From the NCBI GenBank assembly GCA_035264765.1, contig DATFPQ010000105.1, positions 1 to 40,172 on the forward strand: a DNA stretch of 40,172 nt. The letters run 5' to 3'. The stretch comes from DATFPQ01 sp035264765. Its GTDB lineage: Bacteria; Actinomycetota; Actinomycetes; Actinomycetales; Angustibacteraceae. The notes below the pieces were generated by a model. That model searched no databases and was not told the DNA's origin. It worked only from the letters and a program-made list of their open reading frames with translations. The translations under genes and the position numbers were made by a program. Positions 19,270-26,455 of the stretch are shown piece after piece (position 1 is the stretch's first letter; every line of letters starts with the position of its first letter).

Positions 19270-19980
19270 TCAGCCCCCGAGGTGACGGTCGAAGAAACGT
19301 AAGATGCGCGTCCAGGCGTCCTCGGCGGAGGGGTGGTGGTACCCCAGGCCGACCACCCGCTCCAGCGCGGTGAACGGCCCAAGGTTGTGGCGGTTGAGGA
19401 ACGAGTGCCCCGCCTCGGGGTACTCCCGGACGTCGTGCTCGACGTCGAGCTCGGTGAGCACCCGTTCGAGGCGGTCCGCCGCGCCGCGGAGGGCTCGGTC
19501 TCGCCCTCCGTAGCTGGCCACCACGGGGCAGGCGCCGTCGAGCGCCCGCCGGGCGTCGCTCGGCACCGGGCCGTACGCCGGCGCCGCCGCGTCGAAGCCC
19601 CGGGCCGCCAGCAGCAGCGCGAAGCCCCCGCCCATGCAGAACCCGAGGACACCGACGCGTCCCGTGCAGTCCTCCCGGGCTGCCAGCCACAACCGGACGG
19701 CCAGCACGTCGTCCACGGCCGGGCCATCCCCCCGCGACAGCGCTGCGAACGTGGCCTTCAGGCAGCGCACGGCGCCGCCGGCGGTGAACAGGTCGGGAGC
19801 CACCGCCAGGTAGCCCGCGGCAGCGAGCCGGTCGGCGTGCTGGCGGATGTCGTCGCTGACACCCAGCAGCTCGTGCAGGACGACGACGCCGGGCCAGGGA
19901 CCGGACCCCACGGGCGGCACCGCCAGGTAGCCGCGCAGCGCGGGCGCGCTCGCAGTGCCGGGGATGACGATGCCGGGCAT
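19270..19980 (-). CDS. dienelactone hydrolase family protein
   Basis: A 236-residue alpha/beta hydrolase of the dienelactone hydrolase family. The family's Cys nucleophile is Cys115 in GFCMGGG, with Glu37 in HELLG, Asp161 in YGGRD and His192 in AGHSFLN, so the catalytic set looks intact. Characterised members open enol-lactones in chlorocatechol breakdown, but most genomic members have unknown substrates, and no catechol pathway genes are nearby. The ATG at 19980 (MPGIVIPG) is preferred. A GTG at 20001 would add seven residues. It is followed directly by the GAF-PP2C phosphatase (3-bp gap). Confidence 0.87.
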   Translation of the reverse strand: MPGIVIPGTASAPALRGYLAVPPVGSGPWPGVVVLHELLGVSDDIRQHADRLAAAGYLAVAPDLFTAGGAVRCLKATFAALSRGDGPAVDDVLAVRLWLAAREDCTGRVGVLGFCMGGGFALLLAARGFDAAAPAYGPVPSDARRALDGACPVVASYGGRDRALRGAADRLERVLTELDVEHDVREYPEAGHSFLNRHNLGPFTALERVVGLGYHHPSAEDAWTRILRFFDRHLGG

Positions 19981-20063
19981 GGGGTCGATCCTCTCCCGCA
20001 CGTCTGCGGGGGCGCCAGCCAGGTCCCACGGAGGGGTGCTTGGTACGCCGGAGCGACGGGTCC

Positions 20064-20735
20064 CTACCCGCCGTCCCGGATAGCCCGCAGGTGAGAGCGC
20101 TCCAGCCGAGGTCCCGCGAGCGGCGTTCGCTGCTCGCTCACGGCACGCAGCCCGGCCACGAACAGCTCGAGCTGGCGGTGCGCGAGCTGGTCGTCGAGCG
20201 CCGCGGGCACGGGGCCGGGGAGCGGGCGAGCCAGCCGGACCAGGAGCGTGCCGATGTCGGCGAAGCCGACCTGCGGGTGCAGGGAGCCGTCGGCGTGGGC
20301 CGTGTCGACAATCCGCTGGACCAGCTCGGCGCTGGCCTCCCGAGCCTGCCGCAGCTCCTCGTCCTGGTCCCCGAGCCGGTCGAGGACGATCGGAAGGACG
20401 GCCGACACCCGGGTGCTGAGCGCGGCGCGCAGGTAGCGGGTCAGCGCGGCGAAGCCCTCGCTCTCCTGGGCGAGGGCGTCCTCGGCGGCGCGGCGGCTGG
20501 CGACGAGCGCCTCCAGCGCGACCGCGCGTAGCAGGGCCTGCCGGTCGGGGAACCGGCGGTACAGCGTGCCGATCCCCACGCCGGCCCGGCGAGCGACCTC
20601 GTCCAATGGCGCTCCCGGACCTCGCTCGAGCACGACGTCCCGGGCTGCCGTGAGCAGCTGCTGGTGGTTGCGCCGCGCGTCGGCGCGCAGGGGACGGGTG
20701 CGCTCCGTGGGGGCACCGCTCGGTCGACCTGGCAC
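20064..20735 (-). CDS. TetR/AcrR family transcriptional regulator
   Basis: A 223-residue regulator. The N-terminal helix-turn-helix (about residues 25-70) contains AARDVVLERGPGAPLDEVARRAGVGIGTLYRRFPDRQALL, the canonical TetR pattern. The rest is the divergent all-helical ligand-binding and dimer domain. The GTG start (20735) has a strong RBS (aaggaggacacgc). The gene is divergent from the NTF2-like/membrane protein operon, and the intervening ~135 bp hold two 21-bp inverted repeats, so it most likely represses itself and that operon in response to an unknown ligand. Confidence 0.93.
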   Translation of the reverse strand: MPGRPSGAPTERTRPLRADARRNHQQLLTAARDVVLERGPGAPLDEVARRAGVGIGTLYRRFPDRQALLRAVALEALVASRRAAEDALAQESEGFAALTRYLRAALSTRVSAVLPIVLDRLGDQDEELRQAREASAELVQRIVDTAHADGSLHPQVGFADIGTLLVRLARPLPGPVPAALDDQLAHRQLELFVAGLRAVSEQRTPLAGPRLERSHLRAIRDGG

Positions 20736-20765
20736 GCGTGTCCTCCTTGTCCGTGGCGGAGCCTA

Positions 20766-20786
20766 TCCGGAGAGAAACCTTCCGGA
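20766..20786. promoter_or_regulatory. candidate TetR operator 1
   Basis: A 21-bp imperfect palindrome with 6-bp arms TCCGGA...TCCGGA (each arm is also self-complementary) around gagaaacct. It lies 31 bp upstream of the tetR start codon. It shares its length and the CGGAG...TCCG frame with the second repeat 57 bp away, supporting a common binding protein. Confidence 0.6.
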
Positions 20787-20822
20787 AAGCCTTGCCTCTG
20801 CGGACTGACGGTGTCTACGGTA

Positions 20823-20843
20823 AGCGGAGGAAATATCTCCGCT
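20823..20843. promoter_or_regulatory. candidate TetR operator 2
   Basis: A 21-bp palindrome with perfect 7-bp arms AGCGGAG...CTCCGCT and a gaaatat centre. It ends 28 bp before the start codon of the NTF2-like gene and so is well placed to block its promoter. Its centre is 57 bp from that of operator 1. The arms share CGGAG/TCCG with operator 1. Confidence 0.65.
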
Positions 20844-20871
20844 AATGACACTCAACCGAGGAGGTCCGGAC

Positions 20872-21255
20872 ATGGACGACGTCCGAGAGGCGCAGGACCG
20901 GTTCGACCAGGCGGAGCGGACGGCCGACCTGCACACGCTGCGCGAGCTGATCGCCGAGGACTTCCTGTCGATCGGGCCGCGGGGGTTCGTGCTGGACAAG
21001 CCGCAGTGGATCGACCGGCACCAGCAGTTCACGTACCACGAGCTGAAGACCAGCGAGATGGACGTGCGCGGCTACGGCGACACTGCTGTCGTGCGCGACG
21101 TTCAGCGCAACCGCGCCACCTGGAAGGACCAGCAGGTCAACGTGGTGTGTCGGGTCAGCCAGGTCTGGGTTCGGCGCGGCAACCAGTGGCAGCTGGTGGC
21201 GATCCAGTTCAGCCCGCTGGCCGAGGACCGGCCCGCCGAAGGGAGCGGGCGATGA
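20872..21255 (+). CDS. NTF2-like (DUF4440-type) protein
   Basis: A 127-residue alpha+beta cone-fold protein of the SnoaL/DUF4440 NTF2-like group: an N-terminal helix (REAQDRFDQAERTADLHTLRELIAEDFLSIGPRG), then curved strands ending in WVRRGNQWQLVAIQFS, the typical closing strand. Members range from isomerases to stress or ligand-binding proteins, and no activity can be assigned. The ATG at 20872 follows accgaggaggtccggac, a strong RBS. The stop overlaps the next gene's ATG (ATGA), so the pair is translationally coupled. Control by the divergent TetR is likely. Confidence 0.87.
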   Translation: MDDVREAQDRFDQAERTADLHTLRELIAEDFLSIGPRGFVLDKPQWIDRHQQFTYHELKTSEMDVRGYGDTAVVRDVQRNRATWKDQQVNVVCRVSQVWVRRGNQWQLVAIQFSPLAEDRPAEGSGR

Positions 21256-21923
21256 GCTGCCGCATCGGGTCCAGCCGCGAGCGCGCCGCCATGAGCGGCG
21301 TGCTGGCCGGGGCGACCTTCCTGGGCGGGGTGGCGGCGGCGACGGCGCTGGCGGACGCCCCTTACCCCCGGCCGGGTTCGGACGCCGGAACGATCCGCAG
21401 CTACTTCCGCGGCAGCCCGCGTGCGGCACGGCTGAGCGCGGCCGGCCAGCTCGTCTCCGCCGCGGCGCTGGGACGGTTCACCGTCTCGGTCGCGACCCTG
21501 GCCGGGCGGGCCGGCCCCGCCGCTCGCGCTCTGCAGACGACCTCGCTCGCCGGCGGTGCGCTGGCCGTCGCGTCGCTGGCCACGTCCGGTGCGTTTGCCG
21601 CCGCACTCACCACGCCGCGGTCCGACAGCGACGAGGCCGCGGTCCGAATGCACCGGCGCGCCTTCCTGGCGGGTGGCCTGGCACACGGAGTCGGGTTCGG
21701 CGCACTCGTCGGCTCCCTCGCGCTGGCCGGCCTGCGCACCGGCGAGCTGCCCCGGCAACTCACCCTCGTCGGGCTCGGCTCGGCCGCCGCCGGGCTGCTC
21801 TCGCCGCTCTACCTGGTTGCCGAGCCGGCCGCCTGGCTGATCCCCGCCGGACGCTTCTCCGGCCTGCTGGTCAGCGGGATCGCCGGCGTCCGGCTCGCAC
21901 GAGGAGCGGCATCGCGCGGCTGA
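21252..21923 (+). CDS. integral membrane protein of unknown function
   Basis: A 223-residue, Ala/Gly/Leu-rich membrane protein with about five or six predicted hydrophobic segments (near residues 14-32, 62-82, 95-118, 136-158, 166-186 and 193-212). Notable loops are the DAPYPRPGSDAGTIRSYFRGSPRAARLSA stretch and the TTPRSDSDEAAVRMHRRAFLAGG stretch. I do not recognise a named family; similar actinobacterial proteins are annotated only as membrane proteins. It starts at ATG 21252, overlapping the NTF2-like stop by four bases, so both are made from one transcript under the TetR operators. Confidence 0.8.
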   Translation: MSCRIGSSRERAAMSGVLAGATFLGGVAAATALADAPYPRPGSDAGTIRSYFRGSPRAARLSAAGQLVSAAALGRFTVSVATLAGRAGPAARALQTTSLAGGALAVASLATSGAFAAALTTPRSDSDEAAVRMHRRAFLAGGLAHGVGFGALVGSLALAGLRTGELPRQLTLVGLGSAAAGLLSPLYLVAEPAAWLIPAGRFSGLLVSGIAGVRLARGAASRG

Positions 21924-21942
21924 CGGAAGCCCAGCCGCATAC

Positions 21943-21996
21943 GCGTGATCGTGGCAACGGCGCTCGCTCCAGCGAGACTCGTTGCCACGATCACGC
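21943..21996. terminator. long perfect inverted repeat (17-bp arms) with a nested stem
   Basis: gcgtgatcgtggcaacg (21943-21959) pairs perfectly with cgttgccacgatcacgc (21980-21996). The 20-nt interior holds a nested 5-bp stem ctcgc...gcgag with a tcca loop. It starts 20 bp after the membrane protein stop and ends 98 bp before glgC. No U-run follows. It may act as a rho-independent-like terminator, or it may be a member of a dispersed intergenic repeat family. Confidence 0.75.
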
Positions 21997-22093
21997 CGGT
22001 CAGGTGCATGAGGGCAGATCAGCCGCACACACTTCCCCAAGGCCGCCGCTGCGGCCTGTTGCGGAACTGTCGCAGACCACTAGTTTCGAGAGC

Positions 22094-23323
22094 ATGACGA
22101 CAGACGTGCTGGCGATGGTGCTGGCCGGTGGTGAGGGAAAGCGGCTGATGCCGTTGACCGCGGACCGCGCCAAGCCGGCGGTGCCGTTCGGCGGCACCTA
22201 CCGGATGATCGACTTCGTCCTTTCGAACCTGGTCAACGGCGGGTACCGCAAGCTGGTGGTGTTAACGCAGTACAAGAGCCACTCGCTGGACCGGCACATC
22301 AGCAAGACGTGGCGGCTGAACAGGCTGCTGGGCAACTATGTCGCGCCGGTGCCAGCGCAGCAGCGGGTGGGCCCACGTTGGTTCGCCGGCTCCGCCGACG
22401 CGATCCACCAGAGCATGAACCTCATCAACGACGAGAAGCCGCAGTACGTCGTCGTCTTCGGTGCGGACAACATCTACCGGATGGACCCGCGGCAGATGGT
22501 CGAGGAGCACATGGAGACCGGAGCAGGAGTCACCGTCGCCGCAATTCGGCAACCGTTGTCGATGGCCGACCAGTTCGGCGTCATCGAGGTCGGCGCCGAC
22601 GGCAAACGGATCTCGGCGTTCCGGGAGAAGCCCCGCGACGCCAAGGGTCTGCCGGACGCCCCACATGAGATCTTCGCCTCGATGGGCAACTACGTGTTCA
22701 CGACAAGCGTTCTGGTCGATGCGGTGACCCGCGATGCGAAGGACGAGTCCAGCAACCATGACATGGGCGGCAACATCGTCCCGATGCTGGTCGGCAGCGG
22801 CGACGCGTACGTGTACGACTTCCGGGACAACGACGTGCCGGGGCAACGGGAGACCGAGCGCGGCTACTGGCGGGACGTCGGGACCCTGGACAGCTACTAC
22901 GAGGCTCACCTGGACCTCATCTCGGCCGACCCGGAGTTCAGCCTCTACAACCCGGAGTGGCCGATCTACAGCGACCAGGAGACCTGGCCGCCCGCGCGAG
23001 TGCAGGGCGCCCCGGGTCACGCCGGGACTGCCATGGAAAGCCTGCTGTCATCCGGTTCGGTGGTGTCGGGAGCCGGGGTCACCCGCTCGATTCTCGCGCC
23101 CGGCGCGCTGGTGCAGCCCGGAGCCGAGGTGGAGGCGTCGGTGCTCATGCAGGGCGTGCGGGTGGGTCAGAACGCGGTCGTCCGGAACGCCATCCTGGAC
23201 AAGAACGTCGTCGTGCCGGACGGGACGAAGATCGGCGTGGACCCGGATCGTGACCGGGAGCTGTACACCGTCTCCGACAAGGGCGTGGTCGTGATCGGCA
23301 AGGGACAGCAGGTCCGGGCCTGA
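22094..23323 (+). CDS. glgC: glucose-1-phosphate adenylyltransferase (ADP-glucose pyrophosphorylase)
   Basis: GlgC makes ADP-glucose from glucose-1-phosphate and ATP, the committed step of bacterial glycogen synthesis. The 409-residue protein has the N-terminal nucleotide-binding signature VLAGGEGKRLMPLT, AKPAVPFGG, the FAGSADAIHQ substrate region, and ERGYWRDVGTLDSYYEAH. The C-terminal left-handed beta-helix (hexapeptide repeats around ILAPGALVQPGAEVEASVLMQG) is complete, and the length is standard. The start is ATG 22094 (MTTDVLAMVLAGGEG); in-frame codons before it do not resemble the family, and the RBS (gagagc) is weak. No glgA is adjacent. A strong hairpin follows the stop. Confidence 0.96.
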   Translation: MTTDVLAMVLAGGEGKRLMPLTADRAKPAVPFGGTYRMIDFVLSNLVNGGYRKLVVLTQYKSHSLDRHISKTWRLNRLLGNYVAPVPAQQRVGPRWFAGSADAIHQSMNLINDEKPQYVVVFGADNIYRMDPRQMVEEHMETGAGVTVAAIRQPLSMADQFGVIEVGADGKRISAFREKPRDAKGLPDAPHEIFASMGNYVFTTSVLVDAVTRDAKDESSNHDMGGNIVPMLVGSGDAYVYDFRDNDVPGQRETERGYWRDVGTLDSYYEAHLDLISADPEFSLYNPEWPIYSDQETWPPARVQGAPGHAGTAMESLLSSGSVVSGAGVTRSILAPGALVQPGAEVEASVLMQGVRVGQNAVVRNAILDKNVVVPDGTKIGVDPDRDRELYTVSDKGVVVIGKGQQVRA

Positions 23324-23329
23324 GCGGCC

Positions 23330-23365
23330 GACAGCCTCAACCCGATGTCACGGGCTGAGGCTGTC
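23330..23365. terminator. glgC terminator hairpin
   Basis: gacagcctca (23330-23339) pairs with tgaggctgtc (23356-23365), and an inner cccg-atgtca-cggg stem extends it. It begins seven bases after the glgC stop codon. It lacks a T-run, as is common in high-GC actinobacteria. Confidence 0.8.
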
Positions 23366-23384
23366 TCGAGCTGCGGCTAAGGCC

Positions 23385-23432
23385 GGTTCGGGGTGGGGCT
23401 GGTTCGGGGTGGGGCTGGCTCGGGGTGCGGCC
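23385..23432. repeat. 16-bp tandem repeat, three copies
   Basis: ggttcggggtggggct occurs at 23385-23400 and 23401-23416, followed by a diverged copy at 23417-23432 (ggctcggggtgcggcc). It lies between the glgC terminator and the end of a small leftward gene. No coding use is seen. Confidence 0.85.
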
Positions 23433-23455
23433 AGGCTGGCCGCCCTTGCGGCGGG

Positions 23456-23632
23456 TCAGCGCGGGAGGACGACGGTGCCGATGCCCCGTGCCGCCGGGTA
23501 CGCGGCGATCTCACGGGCGAGCGGGGACTGGCCGCTGCGGCGGATGCGGAGCTCCTCCAGCAGGGAGGCGGCCCGGCGACCGATCGCGAGGCCGAGCGAG
23601 GCGTTGTTCGCGGTCTGCGGCGTCTTATTCAT
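23456..23632 (-). CDS. 58-residue protein of unknown function, divergent from a LysR gene
   Basis: The product begins MNKTPQTANNASLGLAIGRR and ends in RGIGTVVLPR. Nearly all codons end in G or C, which supports real coding. It has one likely amphipathic helix (IGRRAASLLEELRIRRS) and no membrane segment or recognised motif. Its start is ATG 23632 with only a weak RBS. In-frame codons upstream (to 23692) encode an atypical Arg/Trp/His-rich stretch and run into the LysR promoter, so I exclude them. LysR regulators often control the divergent gene, which makes this protein a plausible target. Confidence 0.6.
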   Translation of the reverse strand: MNKTPQTANNASLGLAIGRRAASLLEELRIRRSGQSPLAREIAAYPAARGIGTVVLPR

Positions 23633-23710
23633 GTGACCATTATGCGGAGCGGTCCACCGTTGCGTCCAATGACGAGATCGCATTCGAACCATGCTGTAGC
23701 GTCATGAGTC
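23633..23710. promoter_or_regulatory. divergent promoter region of the LysR regulator
   Basis: This 78-bp gap separates the start of the 58-residue protein from that of the LysR gene. It is less GC-rich than its surroundings. A short inverted repeat GCAT-tcgaacc-ATGC fits the loose T-N11-A pattern of LysR boxes. The two starts facing outward make this the natural site for LysR autoregulation. The exact box cannot be fixed by eye. Confidence 0.4.
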
Positions 23711-24640
23711 GTGGACACCCGGGCCCTCCGCTGGTTCCAGCTCGTGGCCGACGGCGTCACCGTCACCGAGGTCAGCGACCTCGAGCACACCGCCCAGTCC
23801 GCGGTCTCCCGTGCCCTCGCGAGGCTGGAGGCGGAGGTCGGCACGCCGCTGCTGCGCCGCTCCGGGCGCACCCTGCGGATGACGCACGCCGGCGTCGCGT
23901 TCAAGCACCACGTCGACGCCCTGATGCACGAGCTGGACGACGGCCTGGCCGCCGTCAACCAGCTCGTCGACCCGGAGACCGGCACGGTGACGCTGGCCTT
24001 CCAGCCATCGCTCGGCGCCTGGCTCGTCCCGGACCTCGTCGCGAGCTTTCGGGCCGGCCACCCCGAGGTCCGGTTCGAGCTGCGGCTGAAGCAGGACGAG
24101 CTGGCCACGACCGTGCAGGCGCGCGGAGACGTCGACCTCGAGCTGTCGACAGTTCGGCCGCGGGACCCGTCGGTGCGTTGGCGGCGGATCGCCGCGGAGC
24201 CGTTGCGGCTGGCCGTGCCGCCGCACCATCCCTTGGCGTCCCGCGAGGAGGTGGCGCTGGCGGAGGTCGCGGAGGAGCCGTTCGTCGCACTCCGGGGCGC
24301 GTCGCAGCTGCGCCCGCTGAGCGACGACCTGTGCGCAGCGGCCGGCTTCCAGGTCAGGGTCGCCGTCGAGTGCGACGACCTACCCACGATGCGTGGCCTG
24401 GTGACAGCCGGACTCGGGGTCGCCATCGTGCCTGCTCCGCGGGGTGGGCACGATGGCGAGGCACCGGTCCCGGAGACCGCGTGGCCGCGCTACCTGCGGC
24501 TCACGGACGCCGGTGCGGGACGCGAGGTCGGGATGGCCTGGTCGAGCGAGCGCCGGCTGCTGCCCGCGGCCGAGCTGTTCCGGGTCCACGTCGTCGACCG
24601 CGCCGACGCCGGGCTCCTCCCGGGGCTGGCGGCCACCTGA
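23711..24640 (+). CDS. LysR family transcriptional regulator
   Basis: A 309-residue LysR-type regulator. The winged helix-turn-helix occupies about residues 3-63 (RALRWFQLVADGVTVTEVSDLEHTAQSAVSRALARLEAEVGTPLLRRSGR), followed by the linker helix and a periplasmic-binding-protein-like effector domain from about 90 to 295 (TVTLAFQPSLGAWLVPDLVASFRAGHPEVRFEL, GLVTAGLGVAIVPAP). The last motif is the usual sign of the YybE/CynR-like group. The effector is unknown. GTG 23711 is taken because it gives the standard N-terminus, though its RBS is poor. It is convergent with the sugar permease gene (45 bp between stops, with a short GAGCC-cgc-GGCTC stem at 24675-24687). Confidence 0.92.
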   Translation: MDTRALRWFQLVADGVTVTEVSDLEHTAQSAVSRALARLEAEVGTPLLRRSGRTLRMTHAGVAFKHHVDALMHELDDGLAAVNQLVDPETGTVTLAFQPSLGAWLVPDLVASFRAGHPEVRFELRLKQDELATTVQARGDVDLELSTVRPRDPSVRWRRIAAEPLRLAVPPHHPLASREEVALAEVAEEPFVALRGASQLRPLSDDLCAAAGFQVRVAVECDDLPTMRGLVTAGLGVAIVPAPRGGHDGEAPVPETAWPRYLRLTDAGAGREVGMAWSSERRLLPAAELFRVHVVDRADAGLLPGLAAT

Positions 24641-24685
24641 CCGGACGCAAGCGGGTCCCGACCAGGCGACGTCCGAGCCCGCGGC

Positions 24686-26026
24686 TCAGGCGTGCGCGGC
24701 CTCGCTCACGAGGGCACCACCGTGCCGGTTCGACCTCAGGTCGAACAGCGCGTACGCCGCGACGACCGCCAGGCAGAAGGCCGGGACCACGAAGGCCACG
24801 GCCTGTCCCGCCACGTCCGCCACCTTGCCGTGGACCATCGGCATCAGCGCGCCGCCGAGGATGGCCATTACGAGTCCGGCGGCGCCGAACTTGGTGTCCT
24901 CGCCCAGCCCCTGCAGCGCCACGCCGTAGATCGTGGGGAACATCAGGGACAGGGACAACGAGATCGCCACGACGGCGATGAGACCCAGCATGTTCTGCGA
25001 GAAGACTGCGATGAGCGAGAAGGCCACACCGAGCGCCGCCATCGTGAAGAGCAGCCTGGTCGGCCGGAAGATCCCCAGCAGGTAGGTCATGATGAACCGG
25101 GCGATGAGGAAGACGATCAGGCTCGCCTGCAGGTACCAGCCGGCCTGCGACCTCGGGACGCCGACGACGAACTCGGCGTACTGGATCGTGAAGCTCCACG
25201 CGCAGACCTGCGCGGCCACGTTGAAGAACTGGGCGGCCACACCGAACCGGTAGTGCGGGTTGTGCCACAGCCGGCCGAACGCTCCGCTGCTGCCCTCGAG
25301 CCCCTCCGCGCTCGCCTCGGCGGGCGTGGCCATCTTCCGGAACAGGATGAGCAGCCAGATGATGATCAGCACGGTCGCGATGCCGGTATAGGGCCCGAGG
25401 ACGAGCCCCAGGTCTTTCTCCTGGGCGGCTTCCAGCTCCCCCGCCGACATGTTCGCCTTGGCTGCGTCCGGGGTGAGGCGCGGCAGGATCAGCACGGCAC
25501 CGAGCAGGACGCCGATGTTGGCTCCGACCGGGTTGAACGACTGCGCCAGGTTCAGCCGCTGGGTGGCACTGACGGGCGGACCCATCGCGATGACGAACGG
25601 GTTGGCCGACGTCTCCAGGATCGACAGGCCGGCCGCCAGCACGAACAGGGCGAGCAGGAAGAACCCGTAGGTCAGGAGCCGGCTGGCTGGGATGAACAGC
25701 ATGCCGCCGATCGAGGCGAGCCCCAGGCCGGTCAGCACGCCGGCCTTGTAGCCGAACCGCTTGTTGATGAGCGCCGCGGGGATGGCCAGCGAGAAGTAGG
25801 CGCCGTAGTAAGCGAACTGGACCAGCGACGACTGGAAGTTCGACATGCTGAAGATGTGCCGGAAGACGCCCACCAGGACGTCGGTGAGGTTGGCCGCCGC
25901 GCCCCATGCCGCGAAGCACGTGATGAGCAGGATGAACGGAACGGTCAGCCCCGGGTAGACCAACCCGGGCTTGTGCCGGCTCCTCGCGCCCTTTGCCGAT
26001 GTGTTCGCGACCGACCCTGTTGCCAT
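24686..26026 (-). CDS. FucP-type sugar:H+ symporter (MFS)
   Basis: A 446-residue major facilitator with about 12 transmembrane helices, of the FucP/GluP sugar permease branch. Family features include YPGLTVPFILLITCFAAWG in helix 1, FQSSLVQFAYYGAYF and PAALINKRFGYKAGVLTG, and ILETSANPFVIAMGP-x(n)-RLNLAQSFNPVGANIG in the fourth and fifth helices. Known members carry L-fucose, glucose, galactose or fructose, and the substrate here is not fixed by sequence. It is the last gene of a leftward set with an ABM protein and a PfkB sugar kinase, which favours a hexose such as fructose. ATG 26026 is supported by agggcgg upstream. Codons before it do not fit the family. Confidence 0.9.
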   Translation of the reverse strand: MATGSVANTSAKGARSRHKPGLVYPGLTVPFILLITCFAAWGAAANLTDVLVGVFRHIFSMSNFQSSLVQFAYYGAYFSLAIPAALINKRFGYKAGVLTGLGLASIGGMLFIPASRLLTYGFFLLALFVLAAGLSILETSANPFVIAMGPPVSATQRLNLAQSFNPVGANIGVLLGAVLILPRLTPDAAKANMSAGELEAAQEKDLGLVLGPYTGIATVLIIIWLLILFRKMATPAEASAEGLEGSSGAFGRLWHNPHYRFGVAAQFFNVAAQVCAWSFTIQYAEFVVGVPRSQAGWYLQASLIVFLIARFIMTYLLGIFRPTRLLFTMAALGVAFSLIAVFSQNMLGLIAVVAISLSLSLMFPTIYGVALQGLGEDTKFGAAGLVMAILGGALMPMVHGKVADVAGQAVAFVVPAFCLAVVAAYALFDLRSNRHGGALVSEAAHA

Positions 26027-26135
26027 GTGGACCGCCCTGGCGCGACGCGACGAGCGCCCCAGTGTGACGTGCGGCACCCCTAGTTCGGCCCACGGTAGCG
26101 CCACATCACCCCTTTTGCGAGACGGCCGCAGCGCG

Positions 26136-26441
26136 CTACTTCTCGTTGAACAGACGCAGGTCCGAGGGCTCGCGCAGCAGGTCCTCGAGGATCACGTTCC
26201 CCTCGGTGTTGTACGGCTGCTGCATGTGCTCGTCCCACGCGGCGCGGGAGGTAAACATTTCCAGCATGACCCAGGTCTCGGGGTCGTCCTGCGGTTGCAC
26301 GAGGTGCATGAACACACACCCCGGCTCGTTCAGGGTGTTACGGCGCATGGACTGCAGCTGCGCCTCGGCCTCCTCCATGCGGTCCAGACGTGGCTTGATG
26401 GTCACCACGAGGAAGAGCGGCCCGCCGTCCTGGTTGCTCAT
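26136..26441 (-). CDS. ABM-domain antibiotic biosynthesis/quinol monooxygenase-like protein
   Basis: A 101-residue single-domain ferredoxin-like protein of the ABM family (YgiN/LsrG type): FLVVTIKPRLDRMEEAEAQLQSMRRNTLNEPGCVFMHLVQPQDDPETWVMLEMFTSRAAWDEHMQ. This holds the conserved EPGC, the W-x-x-x-E-x-(F/W) strand and the AWDEHM helix. Members act as cofactor-free monooxygenases, or as LsrG-like isomerases in sugar or quorum-signal breakdown. ATG 26441 has a good RBS (ggaggccaatgc) and lies 14 bp after the sugar kinase stop, so both probably share an mRNA. Confidence 0.88.
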   Translation of the reverse strand: MSNQDGGPLFLVVTIKPRLDRMEEAEAQLQSMRRNTLNEPGCVFMHLVQPQDDPETWVMLEMFTSRAAWDEHMQQPYNTEGNVILEDLLREPSDLRLFNEK

Positions 26442-26455
26442 GCATTGGCCTCCGG

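Noticed and set aside
24675..24687. GAGCC-cgc-GGCTC as a strong terminator between the LysR and permease genes
   Set aside because: The stem is only 5 bp, lacks a T-run and overlaps the permease stop codon, so it is mentioned only within the LysR entry.
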